Assembly: GCA_021811945.1 (NCBI GenBank) | Contig: JAKAPE010000011.1 | Span: 1 to 34,822 of the forward strand | Direction of reading: 5' to 3' | Length of the DNA stretch: 34,822 nucleotides | From: Pseudomonadota bacterium | GTDB taxonomy: Bacteria > Pseudomonadota > Alphaproteobacteria > Rhizobiales > Xanthobacteraceae | Part shown: positions 16,469 through 24,799 of the stretch, one piece after another | Position numbering within the stretch: the stretch's first letter is position 1 | How the letters are laid out: every line of letters starts with the position of its first letter | Translations under genes and position numbers: made by a program | The notes under the pieces: generated by a model | What the model saw: the letters and a program-made list of their open reading frames with translations, nothing else | Told to the model about the DNA's origin: nothing | The model's database searches: none

Positions 16469-18136
16469 TCATGCTCCGTACAGCTTGGTTGCGGCCGCGG
16501 CCGATATCAATCCGTCGCGCACTTCCTCCTTGAGCTTGGCGCGGCTGCGCAGCTTTGGATCGCCGTAGCCACCGCCGCCGCCCGCCTGCTGGTGGTAGTG
16601 GGTACCGCGCGGCACGCCGGCGAGGAGGTCCTTGTTGCGCGGCGTCACGACCCGGCCGTCCGGATAGGTCAAACGGATGAAGTTGAGCATGCCGTTGCCA
16701 CCGCCGAACAGGCCGAAGGCCGGCTCGAAATCGCCGTCGCCGAAGATGACCACCTGTGTGTCGTCAGAGCCGATCTCGAACATCGTCTCGACGCCGAGGC
16801 CGCCGCGCCACTGTCCCGGGCCGGCCGAGTCGGTCAGGTATTCGTGGCGGATCAGCCGGTGCGGAGTCTGCTGCTCGAACATCTCGTAATCCTGATCAAG
16901 GACGCCGCCCGAAGCATCGATCATGCCGATGTGATCGTAGCCGTCGGTGCCGCGCAGCGCGCCGGAACCGCCTTTGAGCCCCATGAAGCCGATGTCGACA
17001 TATTTCTCCTGCTTCTGCGGATCGATCCCGGTCGTCAGCGAACACAACAGGTTGTTCCACCCGGCGGTGACCCGGTCCGGCATGACCGGCGCGAGTGCGC
17101 GCTGAATCGCTTCCGCGTTGGGCGGACAGAGGTGGTTGCCGAACGTCGTGGCCTTCGGATAGGCGGCGTTGAGAATGGTGCCTTCCGGGATCACGATCTC
17201 GATCGGCGCCACCATGCCCTCATTGTGCGGGATGTCCGGATTGACCATCTGCAGCAGGGTGAGGATGGTCGCCGAGGCGCTCGAGGTAAAGGTGCCGTTG
17301 ACGAAGCCGTTGGTCTGCGGGTCGGTGTCGCTGTAATCGAACTTGATGCGCTTGCCGTCAACGGTGATGCTGACGCGAATGGTGAAGATCGATCCCGCGT
17401 GCCGGCCGTCGTAATAGACGCGCCCCTCGCCCTGATAGCTGCCGTCGGGGATGGCGGCAATCTCGCTTTCCATCATCCGCTGCGTCGCCTCGAACAGCGC
17501 CTCTTTGTGCGCCTCGAAACTGGCGCGGCCGTATTTTTGCAGGAGCGACAGCATGCGCCGCTCGCCGACGCGGCAGGCGCCGATCTCGGCCTTCATGTCG
17601 TGCTGGACGATGTCAAAACGGATATTGGCGAAGATCAGGTCCCAGACATCCTTGCGCAGCTTGCCGCGCTCGTAGATTTTCACCGGTGGGATGCGCAGCG
17701 CTTCCTGCCACACCTCGATAGCATTGGGATTGTAGCCGCCCGCGACCGCCCCGCCGATGTCGGCCTGATGGCCCTTTACCGCGGTCCAGGCGACGAGCTC
17801 GTCTTCAAAGAAGATCGGCCTGTACACGGCGACGTCGTTGTTCTGATTGCCGAACGAGAACACGTCGTTGTGGAAGATCACGTCGCCCGGGTGGATGTCA
17901 TCGCCGAAATAGCTGCGGATGTATTTGCACACGGGCGCCAGCGAGAAGGCGAGGATCGGCAGGTTCTCGGTCTGCTCGAGCATGCGTCCTTCGGCGTCGT
18001 AAAGGCCGGTGACGTAATCCTTCGCCTCGCACAGAATCGGCGAGCGCGTCGTCTGCTGCATCGAGATCGACATTTCGTCGGTGATCGAGCGAAAGGTGCG
18101 GGCATAGACCGAGAGCAGGATGGGGTCGATTGTCAT
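16469..18136 (-). CDS. hyuB: HyuB-type subunit (hydantoinase B/oxoprolinase family), copy 1
   Basis: A 555-residue HyuB protein, which with HyuA forms ATP-dependent enzymes such as N-methylhydantoinase, caprolactamase and acetone or acetophenone carboxylases. The N-terminal part carries the expected metal-site neighbourhood: KDYVTGLYD (D40), NDVFSFGNQNND and VKGHQADIGG (H123). In most relatives the middle motif reads NDPYxGGTHLPD; here the His position is Gln98, while D101 is kept. GGSGALRGTDGYDHIG and the C-terminal GGGGGYGDP are standard. The start is the ATG at 18136 overlapping the hyuA stop as ATGA, not the track's 18304. Hydrolysis versus carboxylation cannot be decided by sequence. Confidence 0.93.
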   Translation of the reverse strand: MTIDPILLSVYARTFRSITDEMSISMQQTTRSPILCEAKDYVTGLYDAEGRMLEQTENLPILAFSLAPVCKYIRSYFGDDIHPGDVIFHNDVFSFGNQNNDVAVYRPIFFEDELVAWTAVKGHQADIGGAVAGGYNPNAIEVWQEALRIPPVKIYERGKLRKDVWDLIFANIRFDIVQHDMKAEIGACRVGERRMLSLLQKYGRASFEAHKEALFEATQRMMESEIAAIPDGSYQGEGRVYYDGRHAGSIFTIRVSITVDGKRIKFDYSDTDPQTNGFVNGTFTSSASATILTLLQMVNPDIPHNEGMVAPIEIVIPEGTILNAAYPKATTFGNHLCPPNAEAIQRALAPVMPDRVTAGWNNLLCSLTTGIDPQKQEKYVDIGFMGLKGGSGALRGTDGYDHIGMIDASGGVLDQDYEMFEQQTPHRLIRHEYLTDSAGPGQWRGGLGVETMFEIGSDDTQVVIFGDGDFEPAFGLFGGGNGMLNFIRLTYPDGRVVTPRNKDLLAGVPRGTHYHQQAGGGGGYGDPKLRSRAKLKEEVRDGLISAAAATKLYGA

Positions 18137-20256
18137 GCCGGTACCCGTTCGCGTTCGAGGCAAGACTCCACCAGGTCTTCGCGGCCCTTGCGGTAAAGCG
18201 TCAGCGAGCGGTGGCCATCCATCAGACAGTCGAAACTGCCCGACACGAACACCGCGGTCGTGACCGTTTCGATAACGGCGGGACCCTCGATCCGGTTGCC
18301 GCACCGCAGGCGATGGCCGTCGTAAACCGCGGCGGGCTGAAACGACGCACTTTCCGGGAGGTAGACGGTGCGCCGGCCCTTGAGCGCGTGCCGCGCATCC
18401 CCGCCGCTATGACGCTCGAGCGCGTAAGTCGGCCGCTCGATGGCACCGATCGCCTGCAGCCGCACGTTGATGACCTCGATCGGCGCGCCTTCCGCTTCCA
18501 GGCTGTATCCATACAGCCGGTTGTGCTCGACGTGAAAGGCGCTCGCGACGGCCTGCCGATCGCGCGCTTCGATCGCCTGCGCCGGGACCTCGAAGGAAAC
18601 CTCGTGGTATTGCTTGACGTAGCGGCAGTCGAAGCGGACGCGGTAGCGCCGCTGCACGACGGCGACGCGCTCCTCTTCCAGCATGCGGTCGCCCTCCAGC
18701 CGCATCTCGCCGAGCAGATCGGCGAGGCGCGCCCAGTCGAGCGCGTCGAGACGCGTGACGAAGGTGCGCACGAAATCGTGCTGCAGCTCCGACAACAGCA
18801 TGCCGAACGCACACAAGACCGAGGCCGACGGCGGCACGACCTGCAGCGGGATTTCCAGTTCGTTGCAGATCAAACAGGAATGCATCGGTCCGGCGCCGCC
18901 GCCGGCGACGTAGACGAATTCGCGCGGATCGAAGCCGCGCTTGATGGTCACCTCGCGCACGCCCTGCGCCATGTTGTTGCAGGCGATGCGGTACATGCCG
19001 GCGGCGGCCTCCTCGACCGAAAGCCCCATCGGTCGCGCGATATGATCGGCGATGGCGCGTCGCGCCGCCTCGACATTGAGTTGCATGCGACCGCCGGCGA
19101 AATATTCCGGATCGAGATAGCCGAGCACGAGATTGGCGTCGGTGGTGGTCGGCAGCGTCCCGCCCTTGCCGTAGCAGGCCGGGCCCGGATCGGCTCCGGC
19201 GCTCTGCGGGCCGACGCGCAGCAGGCCGCCCTCGTCGAGCCACCCGAGCGAGCCGCCGCCGGCGCCGATCGTGTGAATGTCCAGCATCGGCAGCGCAATC
19301 TTGTGGCGCGCGATTTCGCCGTCATTCACGGTGACCGGCGACCCGATCGCGACCGAAGCTTCGAAGCTCGTGCCGCCCATGTCGGTCGTGATGCAGCGGT
19401 CGGTGTTGAGGGCGCGGGCGAAATAAAGTCCGGCGGCCGGTCCGCCCGCCGGCCCCGACAGCAGCGTCAGCGCCGCTTTCTCGCGGGCAAGCTGCGGGGA
19501 GATGACGCCGCCGTTCGACTGCATGATGAGCAGCACGCCGCGAAAACCGGCGGCCCGCAGCCGGTTGACCAACTGGTCGAGATAGCGGTTGAGTTTCGGT
19601 CCGACATAGGAGTTGAGCGCCGTCGTGCTCACCCGCTCGTAAAATCGGATCGACGGCAAGAGATCGGTCGACACCGTGAGAAAAGCCTCGGGCAATTCGC
19701 GCCGCACGAACTCGGCCGCGGTGCGCTCGTGCACGGGATTGGCGAAGGCGTTCATGAAGCAGATCGACACCGCTTCCACCTTCTCCTCTTTGCAGAGGGC
19801 GACCGCCGCACGGATGTCGTCGAGGTCGAGCGGCTCGATCTCGGCGCCGTTGCGGTCGAGGCGGCCCCCGATGCCCTGGCGCAGATAACGCGGCACCAGC
19901 GGCGTGACGTTGGTGTAGCGATTGTCGTATTGGCGTTCGCGAATGCCGCGCCGCATTTCCAGCGCGTCGCGCAAGCCCTTGGTGGTCAGGAGCGCCGAAC
20001 GCGCGCCGGTACGCGTGAGCGTGGCGTTGGTTGTTACCGTCGTGCCATGCACGATGGTATCGACCGCGCCGATGAATTGCCCAAAATCCGCCTGTGGCTG
20101 CAGGATTTGCGCTATTTCCTGTAATCCCGTGAGAACGGCAACCGAGGGATCGTGCGGCGTCGACAATACTTTGTGGATCGGCGTGTCGAGGCCGTGCCCG
20201 GCCACGATGAAGTCCGTGAAGGTACCGCCGACGTCGATCCCGATCTTAAGACCCAT
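18133..20256 (-). CDS. hyuA: HyuA-type ATP-binding subunit (hydantoinase A/oxoprolinase family), copy 1
   Basis: A 707-residue ASKHA-fold subunit that phosphorylates the substrate carbonyl with ATP. The phosphate-binding motifs are IGIDVGGTFTDFIV at the N-terminus, IVHGTTVTTNATL, LLSGPAGGPAAG, CITTDMGGTSFEAS, TIGAGGGSLGW and YVAGGGAGPMHS, spanning the Hydant_A_N and Hydantoinase_A domains; a C-terminal accessory domain follows from about residue 520. Length is typical. The ATG at 20256 starts directly at MGLKIGIDVGG. It sits 34 bases after the acyl-CoA ligase stop and overlaps hyuB downstream by four bases. By eye it is clearly paralogous to the HyuA at 32409-34538. Confidence 0.95.
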   Translation of the reverse strand: MGLKIGIDVGGTFTDFIVAGHGLDTPIHKVLSTPHDPSVAVLTGLQEIAQILQPQADFGQFIGAVDTIVHGTTVTTNATLTRTGARSALLTTKGLRDALEMRRGIRERQYDNRYTNVTPLVPRYLRQGIGGRLDRNGAEIEPLDLDDIRAAVALCKEEKVEAVSICFMNAFANPVHERTAAEFVRRELPEAFLTVSTDLLPSIRFYERVSTTALNSYVGPKLNRYLDQLVNRLRAAGFRGVLLIMQSNGGVISPQLAREKAALTLLSGPAGGPAAGLYFARALNTDRCITTDMGGTSFEASVAIGSPVTVNDGEIARHKIALPMLDIHTIGAGGGSLGWLDEGGLLRVGPQSAGADPGPACYGKGGTLPTTTDANLVLGYLDPEYFAGGRMQLNVEAARRAIADHIARPMGLSVEEAAAGMYRIACNNMAQGVREVTIKRGFDPREFVYVAGGGAGPMHSCLICNELEIPLQVVPPSASVLCAFGMLLSELQHDFVRTFVTRLDALDWARLADLLGEMRLEGDRMLEEERVAVVQRRYRVRFDCRYVKQYHEVSFEVPAQAIEARDRQAVASAFHVEHNRLYGYSLEAEGAPIEVINVRLQAIGAIERPTYALERHSGGDARHALKGRRTVYLPESASFQPAAVYDGHRLRCGNRIEGPAVIETVTTAVFVSGSFDCLMDGHRSLTLYRKGREDLVESCLERERVPA

Positions 20257-20290
20257 GAACGTCTACCCGTTGTCGCCGACCATGCGCGCC

Positions 20291-21826
20291 TCACGCGGCC
20301 GCAGCCGCGGCGACCGCCAGCCGCAATTCCTCGCGTTGCACCTTGCCGAGCGCGGTCCGCGGCAGGCTGTCCAAGAAATGCACCGCCCGTGGCCGCTTAT
20401 AGCGGGCGATGCGGTCGTCGAGCAGCGCCATCACATCGGAGGTGGTCACGCGTGCGCCTGGCTTGAGCACGAGCGCCGCCACGACGACTTCGCCCCAGCG
20501 CTCGTCCGGACAGCCGACAACGCAGGCTTCGGTGATCGCGGGATGCTCGAGCAGAATGTTCTCGATCTCGGCGGGATAGATGTTCTCTCCGCCGGAGATG
20601 ATCATGTCGTGCTTGCGTGCGACGACATGGAGATAGCCCTCGGCATCGAGATGGCCGAGGTCGCCGGAATGGTACCAGCCGCCGCGCAGGGCCTCGGCGG
20701 TCGCCTGCGGCGCATTCCAATAGGCCATCATGATGCTTGGGCCGCGCACCAGAATCTCGCCGTCCACACCGACGGGAAGATCACGGTCCTCCTCGTCGAC
20801 AATGCGGAGCGCGCAATAAAGCGCGGGCAAGCCGGCGGCGCCCGCCTTGCGCGCCGCATCCTCGCGGCGCACATAAGCCGCGATCGGACACGTCTCGGTC
20901 GAGCCGTAGACCTGGATGAGCGGCACGCCGCTGTGGTGCACCCGACGCACCAAGGCTTCCGGCACGATGGTCGAGCCGGTGGTCACGACGCGCAGGCTGG
21001 AGAGGTCGGCCGTGCTCCAGCGCGGGCTGTCCATCATCGCCGCGAGCTGCGCCGGCACCAGCACCGCGAGCGTGATGCGCTCGCGTTCGATTATCTCGAA
21101 GGCGGCATCGCCATCGAAGCGCGCGTGGAGAACGACGGTCGCGCCGGCATGCAGGGCGGGCACGGTCTGGATGTTGAGCCCGCCGACATGAAACATCGGC
21201 AAGGTGGTGAGCACGCGGTCGGCGCTGGTGAGATCGTGCATGTGCACGCTGTTGATCACGTTGAAGAACAGCGCGCCCTGCGTGAGCACGACGCCCTTCG
21301 GCAGGCCCGTCGATCCCGAGGTGTAGCACAGCAGCACGGGCGCCCGGTGCGCGGGCGTTGACGCCGGCTTGGTCGCCGCCGCCGGCGCGATCGCGTTCCA
21401 GTCGTCCCAGGCAGTCGGCGCACCGCCCGCGCCGCCCGCGCCGCCGAGGGCGAGCCAATGCGCCGTCGGCAGGCCGTCGTGCAGCGCCTGCGCATGGGCG
21501 AAGAAATCAGGCGCTGTCAGCACAAGGCGGGGCGCGGCATCGGCCAGGACACGGGCGTGTTCTGCAGCGCTCAGGCGCCAGTTGAGCGGCAACAGGATCG
21601 ACCGCTGCCGCGCGCAGGCGAACAGCAGCGCCAGCATTTCCGGATGATTGAGGCCCAGGAAGGCGACCACATCGCCTTCGCCGATGCCGAGCGTCTCAAG
21701 TCGGCCGCGCGCCTGCGCGACGCGCGCAGAGAGCGTCGCGTAGTCAAGGTCCTCGCTGCCGAAGCGAACGGCGATCTTCCTCGGCGTGAAGGCGGCATGC
21801 CGTTCGATCGGGACGGCGAGGTCCAT
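20291..21826 (-). CDS. Acyl-CoA synthetase (ANL superfamily, class I AMP-forming)
   Basis: A 511-residue adenylate-forming CoA ligase that would activate a carboxylic acid, plausibly one made by the neighbouring HyuAB or hydroxylase. Motifs: the AMP loop LLCYTSGSTGLPKGV, YGSTETCPIA, WYHSGDLGHLDAEGYLHVV, the hinge KHDMIISGGENIYPAEIE, and the C-terminal lysine in RTALGKVQREEL. Residues about 125-133 hold a small GGAGGAGGA low-complexity loop encoded by a 9-base tandem repeat. The start is the ATG at 21826, four bases after the thiolase stop; the 26 extra residues in the track are within the thiolase gene. Substrate range (fatty, aryl or dicarboxylic acid) is not readable. Confidence 0.93.
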   Translation of the reverse strand: MDLAVPIERHAAFTPRKIAVRFGSEDLDYATLSARVAQARGRLETLGIGEGDVVAFLGLNHPEMLALLFACARQRSILLPLNWRLSAAEHARVLADAAPRLVLTAPDFFAHAQALHDGLPTAHWLALGGAGGAGGAPTAWDDWNAIAPAAATKPASTPAHRAPVLLCYTSGSTGLPKGVVLTQGALFFNVINSVHMHDLTSADRVLTTLPMFHVGGLNIQTVPALHAGATVVLHARFDGDAAFEIIERERITLAVLVPAQLAAMMDSPRWSTADLSSLRVVTTGSTIVPEALVRRVHHSGVPLIQVYGSTETCPIAAYVRREDAARKAGAAGLPALYCALRIVDEEDRDLPVGVDGEILVRGPSIMMAYWNAPQATAEALRGGWYHSGDLGHLDAEGYLHVVARKHDMIISGGENIYPAEIENILLEHPAITEACVVGCPDERWGEVVVAALVLKPGARVTTSDVMALLDDRIARYKRPRAVHFLDSLPRTALGKVQREELRLAVAAAAAA

Positions 21827-21830
21827 GGCG

Positions 21831-23045
21831 CTATCCGTGATCCGAGACCTTGAGCACCACCGCCATGGCGGTGTCGCCGGCGGCGCAGCCCGCGAACAAG
21901 CCATAACCGCCTCCGCGCAGCACTAATTCCTCGATCAGTTCGATGATCGCACGGGTGCCCATCGGCGCCTGCGGATGGCCCCAGACCAGCGAACAACCGA
22001 AGTTGTTCATGCGTTCGAGCGGCACGCCGGTCTGGCGGGAAAACAGCACGTCGTTCACGGCGAACGGATTATGCGTCTTGATCGCATCGATCTGCGTTAT
22101 GGGCAAACCTGCCTGTTCGAGCGCGCGCCGCGCGGCCGGGATCGGCGCTTCCGGCATATAGGCGAGATCGGCGCGCGCGAGGCCGAAGCCGAGGAGGCGG
22201 ATGCGGATCTTTGCATCGCGGCTCAATGACGCCGCCTTCTCCGGCGAGGCGACGATGATCGCGGCATTGCCGTCCGCCGGATGCGTCTGCCCGCCGAAGG
22301 TGACGCTACCGCCCTCCATCACCGGCTTGAGCTTGGCGAGGCCTTCAGGCGTGGAGAACTTGATCCCCTCGTCCGTTGCCAGCGTCGCCGCGGTCTTGCG
22401 GAAAGAAGGATCCGGAACCGCGAAGGGGAGCGTCATATAGCGCTTTTGGAACTTGCAGTCGTCGGCCAGCGCGTCGCGATACTGCGCCTCGCGCCGCAAC
22501 ACCACATCGTGCTGCTCGGCGGCGGTGATCTGATGCTTGGTCGCGACGTTCTCCGCGGTCTTGATCATCGCGTGGCCGCCGAGCGGGTCGTGATTGAAAT
22601 TGTCCATCACCCAGTCTTCGCTCGCGCCGGTGCCGCCGGCGCCCCTGGGATTCGGGTAGTAGACATGCGGGCCGTTCGAGGTGCGATCGCAAGTTACCGC
22701 GAGCACGCTGTGACATTGTCCGGCCTCGATATCCTGGGCGGCGCAAAGCAGCGCGCGCACGCCGGTCGCGCAGGCCTGCATCACGGTCGAACCGCTGACA
22801 TGAGGCAGTCCCGCCATGCCGGCGACCCAAGGCATTCCGTAGAACGAATGCTTCTGCGGCACGGTGAAGCCGAGCACGCCGGACTCGATCGCTTCGGCGG
22901 GAATCTCGCGCTTGGCCAGTTCCTCGCGCAGCGTCTGCGCCGCGAATTGCAGCGCATTGAGGTTGGCGAATGCGCCCTGCCAGCGCGCGAAGGGCGTGCT
23001 CCAGTAAGCACCGTAGGGAATCTCAGCCTTGTACGCCATGGCCAT
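21831..23045 (-). CDS. Thiolase-family protein (acetyl-CoA acetyltransferase-like)
   Basis: A 404-residue thiolase-fold enzyme for cleavage of a 3-ketoacyl-CoA. Catalytic elements are MQACATGVRAL (C92, nucleophile), KTHNPFAVND (the HNPF variant of the conserved His motif), WGHPQAPMGTRAI and a C-terminal Cys in LFAGCAAGDTAMAV (C387), which replaces the usual CxGGGxG. The start is the ATG at 23045 (MAMAYKAEIPYG) preceded by AGGGCGA; it lies 23 bases inside the gntR 3' end. The less standard C-terminal motif suggests a branch of the family with a special acyl substrate. Confidence 0.88.
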   Translation of the reverse strand: MAMAYKAEIPYGAYWSTPFARWQGAFANLNALQFAAQTLREELAKREIPAEAIESGVLGFTVPQKHSFYGMPWVAGMAGLPHVSGSTVMQACATGVRALLCAAQDIEAGQCHSVLAVTCDRTSNGPHVYYPNPRGAGGTGASEDWVMDNFNHDPLGGHAMIKTAENVATKHQITAAEQHDVVLRREAQYRDALADDCKFQKRYMTLPFAVPDPSFRKTAATLATDEGIKFSTPEGLAKLKPVMEGGSVTFGGQTHPADGNAAIIVASPEKAASLSRDAKIRIRLLGFGLARADLAYMPEAPIPAARRALEQAGLPITQIDAIKTHNPFAVNDVLFSRQTGVPLERMNNFGCSLVWGHPQAPMGTRAIIELIEELVLRGGGYGLFAGCAAGDTAMAVVLKVSDHG

Positions 23046-23721
23046 TGGGTCGCCCTTTTTGCCGTCCGATCGCTTCTTGCAGGATGCGTTTGGCCTCGCC
23101 GAGATGATCGCGCATGGCCACGGCGGCATCCTCGGGCTTGCCGGCGGCGAAGGCGCCGGTCAACCGCTTCAGGCCCTTGAGCACGACCGCCCGCGTCTTC
23201 GGCTCGCCGAGGGTGAGCACGCGCAGATAGCGCACGTGGTCGGCATAGAGTTCGATCGCGCGCAAAAGCCGCGTGTTCGGAACCCGTTCGAGCCAGGCGG
23301 CGCGGTAGCGGTAATTGGCGTCGCTGAACGCATTCGCGTCATCCGCCGCATGCGCCGCCACCATGGCTGCGAGCTGGTTGCGCAGCGGCTGCAACGGCTT
23401 GCGGCCACTGAGCCGCCGCGTCACCTGGCTGATCGCCTCCGGCTCGAGCAAGAGACGCAATTCGTAAATATCGTCGATGTCGCTGCGCGACAACGCCGGG
23501 AGGACGAAGCTGCGCCCCGACGCCTGGAGGAGACCCTCGCTCGCCAGGCGGGCAAGCGCTTCGCGCACCGGCGTGCGCGACACGCCGAGCTGGGCAGCGA
23601 GCGCCTCCTCCTGCATCGGCTCGCCACCGGCCGAGCGGCCCGACAACAAATGGTCGCGCAGCGCCAGATAGGTGCGATCACCGAGCGAGGCCGGGCGGTC
23701 GAGCGCCTTGAGCGAAACCAT
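23023..23721 (-). CDS. GntR-family transcriptional regulator, FCD subfamily
   Basis: A 232-residue regulator. Residues about 10-80 form the GntR winged helix-turn-helix (YLALRDHLLSG..., MQEEALAAQLGVSRTPVREALARLASEGLLQ), and residues about 85-215 an all-helical FCD effector domain (DIYELRLLLEPEA, and histidine-bearing helices later) that usually senses carboxylic acids, often with a metal. It heads the minus-strand enzyme and transporter run and is divergent from the EthD gene. An inverted repeat between the -35 and -10 elements of its promoter suggests autorepression relieved by a pathway acid. Confidence 0.93.
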   Translation of the reverse strand: MVSLKALDRPASLGDRTYLALRDHLLSGRSAGGEPMQEEALAAQLGVSRTPVREALARLASEGLLQASGRSFVLPALSRSDIDDIYELRLLLEPEAISQVTRRLSGRKPLQPLRNQLAAMVAAHAADDANAFSDANYRYRAAWLERVPNTRLLRAIELYADHVRYLRVLTLGEPKTRAVVLKGLKRLTGAFAAGKPEDAAVAMRDHLGEAKRILQEAIGRQKGRPNGHGVQG

Positions 23722-23757
23722 GTGAGCTCGCCGGTTGCGGGAGGACGTACTCTGTGT

Positions 23758-23785
23758 ACTGTATACGAATACGACCTGCCGTCAA
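23758..23785 (-). promoter_or_regulatory. Candidate sigma-70-type promoter with GntR-like operator
   Basis: On the minus strand TTGACG (23785-23780) is followed, after 16 bases, by TACAGT (23763-23758), good matches to -35 and -10, giving a short leader to the gntR ATG at 23721. The spacer contains GTATTCGTATAC (plus 23761-23772, GTAT/ATAC arms and a GTATAC core), resembling the TnGTnnnACnA-type sites of FCD regulators. It stands out as AT-rich within GC-rich DNA. The operator role is inferred. Confidence 0.5.
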
Positions 23786-23791
23786 TCGCCC

Positions 23792-23805
23792 GCGCGCCGG
23801 CGCGC
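23792..23805. repeat. Perfect 14-bp GC-only palindrome before the EthD gene
   Basis: GCGCGCCGGCGCGC reads identically on both strands and ends five bases before the ATG at 23811, where a Shine-Dalgarno would be expected and none is seen. It could be an operator or could limit translation by folding; chance is possible given base composition. Confidence 0.4.
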
Positions 23806-23810
23806 ACGCC

Positions 23811-24497
23811 ATGATCGTCGTCTACGAAATCGCCTTTGCCGTCCCGGCCGGAACCGGCCCGCGGGGCCTTTCAGTGCGCCTGCGAAATGCCTTTGCGACG
23901 TTACCGGGCCTCGCGTGGCTCGACCTTTATGCGCCGGCGGTGGTCCCGAGCCACGATCCCTACGTGCAGGATGGTCCGGCGCCGGCGCATCTCGCCATAC
24001 TTGCCTTCGTCTCGCCTGGGGCGGCGGCGCAGGCCGCGAGCACCCCGGCCTTCATCGCCGGCCTATCGCACTTCGCTGCGACGACCTTGACGGCCATGCA
24101 CTATCTGCCCAGCGCGGTCGCCGGCGCGGCCAGCCCGGCGCCGCTCGTTGCGCCGTTCTCCTATGTCGTGCGCTATCACCGGCCGGCCGACGACGAGGCG
24201 GCGTTCGTCAAGCATTATTTGGAAGGCCATCCGCCGCTGCTTGGACGGCTGCCGGGCGTTCGCAACGTGATGTGCCATCTCCCACTGCCTTGGCGCCATC
24301 CCGACGGACCGCCGCCGGCCGATTACATGCTCGGCAACGAAGTGGCGTTTGACGATGTCGCGGCCTTCGACGCGGCGATGGCCTCGCCGGTCCGCCACGA
24401 CTTGCGCGCGCACTACGGCACGCTGCCGCGCTTTACCGGCCGCAACACCCATTTCGCTTTTGATCGCACGCGGCTTGTGGGCTACCACAGGGGATGA
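23811..24497 (+). CDS. EthD-domain protein
   Basis: A 228-residue protein with two ferredoxin-like (dimeric alpha/beta-barrel) halves. The second half carries the EthD signature: AAFVKHYLEGHPPLLGRLPGVRNV and, near the end, AFDDVAAFDAAMASPVRHDL. EthD proteins accompany oxygenases and degradation gene clusters; their biochemical role is mostly unresolved. The ATG at 23811 starts MIVVYEIAF, matching domain beginnings; the ORF-track start at 23754 would run through the promoter region. It is divergent from gntR and overlaps the HigA-like gene by ATGA. Confidence 0.85.
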   Translation: MIVVYEIAFAVPAGTGPRGLSVRLRNAFATLPGLAWLDLYAPAVVPSHDPYVQDGPAPAHLAILAFVSPGAAAQAASTPAFIAGLSHFAATTLTAMHYLPSAVAGAASPAPLVAPFSYVVRYHRPADDEAAFVKHYLEGHPPLLGRLPGVRNVMCHLPLPWRHPDGPPPADYMLGNEVAFDDVAAFDAAMASPVRHDLRAHYGTLPRFTGRNTHFAFDRTRLVGYHRG

Positions 24498-24790
24498 AAC
24501 GAATGCCTCCTGCCGCACATCCGGGCCGTTTGTTGAAGCGCGAGTTGCGCGCGCGCGGACTGAGCGCCGATCGGCTCGCGCTCGACATCGGCGTGCCGTC
24601 CGGGCGCGTCACCGACATTTTGCACGGCCGGCGCTCGATCTCCGCCGACACCGCGGTCCGCCTCGGCCGCTATTTCGGCAACCGCGCGCAGTTCTGGCTC
24701 GACCTGCAAAGCCAATATGACATCGCGGTGATCGAGCGCGACCGCGGCGGGGAGATTACGCGCCGCGTGCGCCCGGCGGATGCGGCGTGA
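24494..24790 (+). CDS. higA: HigA-like XRE-family antitoxin/regulator without toxin partner
   Basis: A 98-residue helix-turn-helix protein of the HigA/VapI addiction-module antitoxin family: HPGRLLKREL at the N-terminus, the HTH LALDIGVPSGRVTDILHGRRSISADTAVRLGRYFG, and the characteristic FWLDLQSQYD. No HigB/RelE-like toxin lies next to it; upstream is the EthD gene, with which it overlaps as ATGA. It therefore probably acts as a DNA-binding regulator, perhaps of the EthD or gntR promoters. Its stop is only nine bases from the end of the convergent mutase gene. An alternative start is the ATG at 24503. Confidence 0.85.
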   Translation: MKRMPPAAHPGRLLKRELRARGLSADRLALDIGVPSGRVTDILHGRRSISADTAVRLGRYFGNRAQFWLDLQSQYDIAVIERDRGGEITRRVRPADAA

Positions 24791-24799
24791 TCGACGCGC

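Noticed and set aside
18130-20124. 664-residue plus-strand ORF opposite hyuA copy 1
   Set aside because: Antisense shadow with no domain; hyuA carries all family motifs.
24494-24790. Complete HigBA toxin-antitoxin system
   Set aside because: Only the antitoxin-like protein is present; the upstream partner is EthD, not a HigB/RelE fold.
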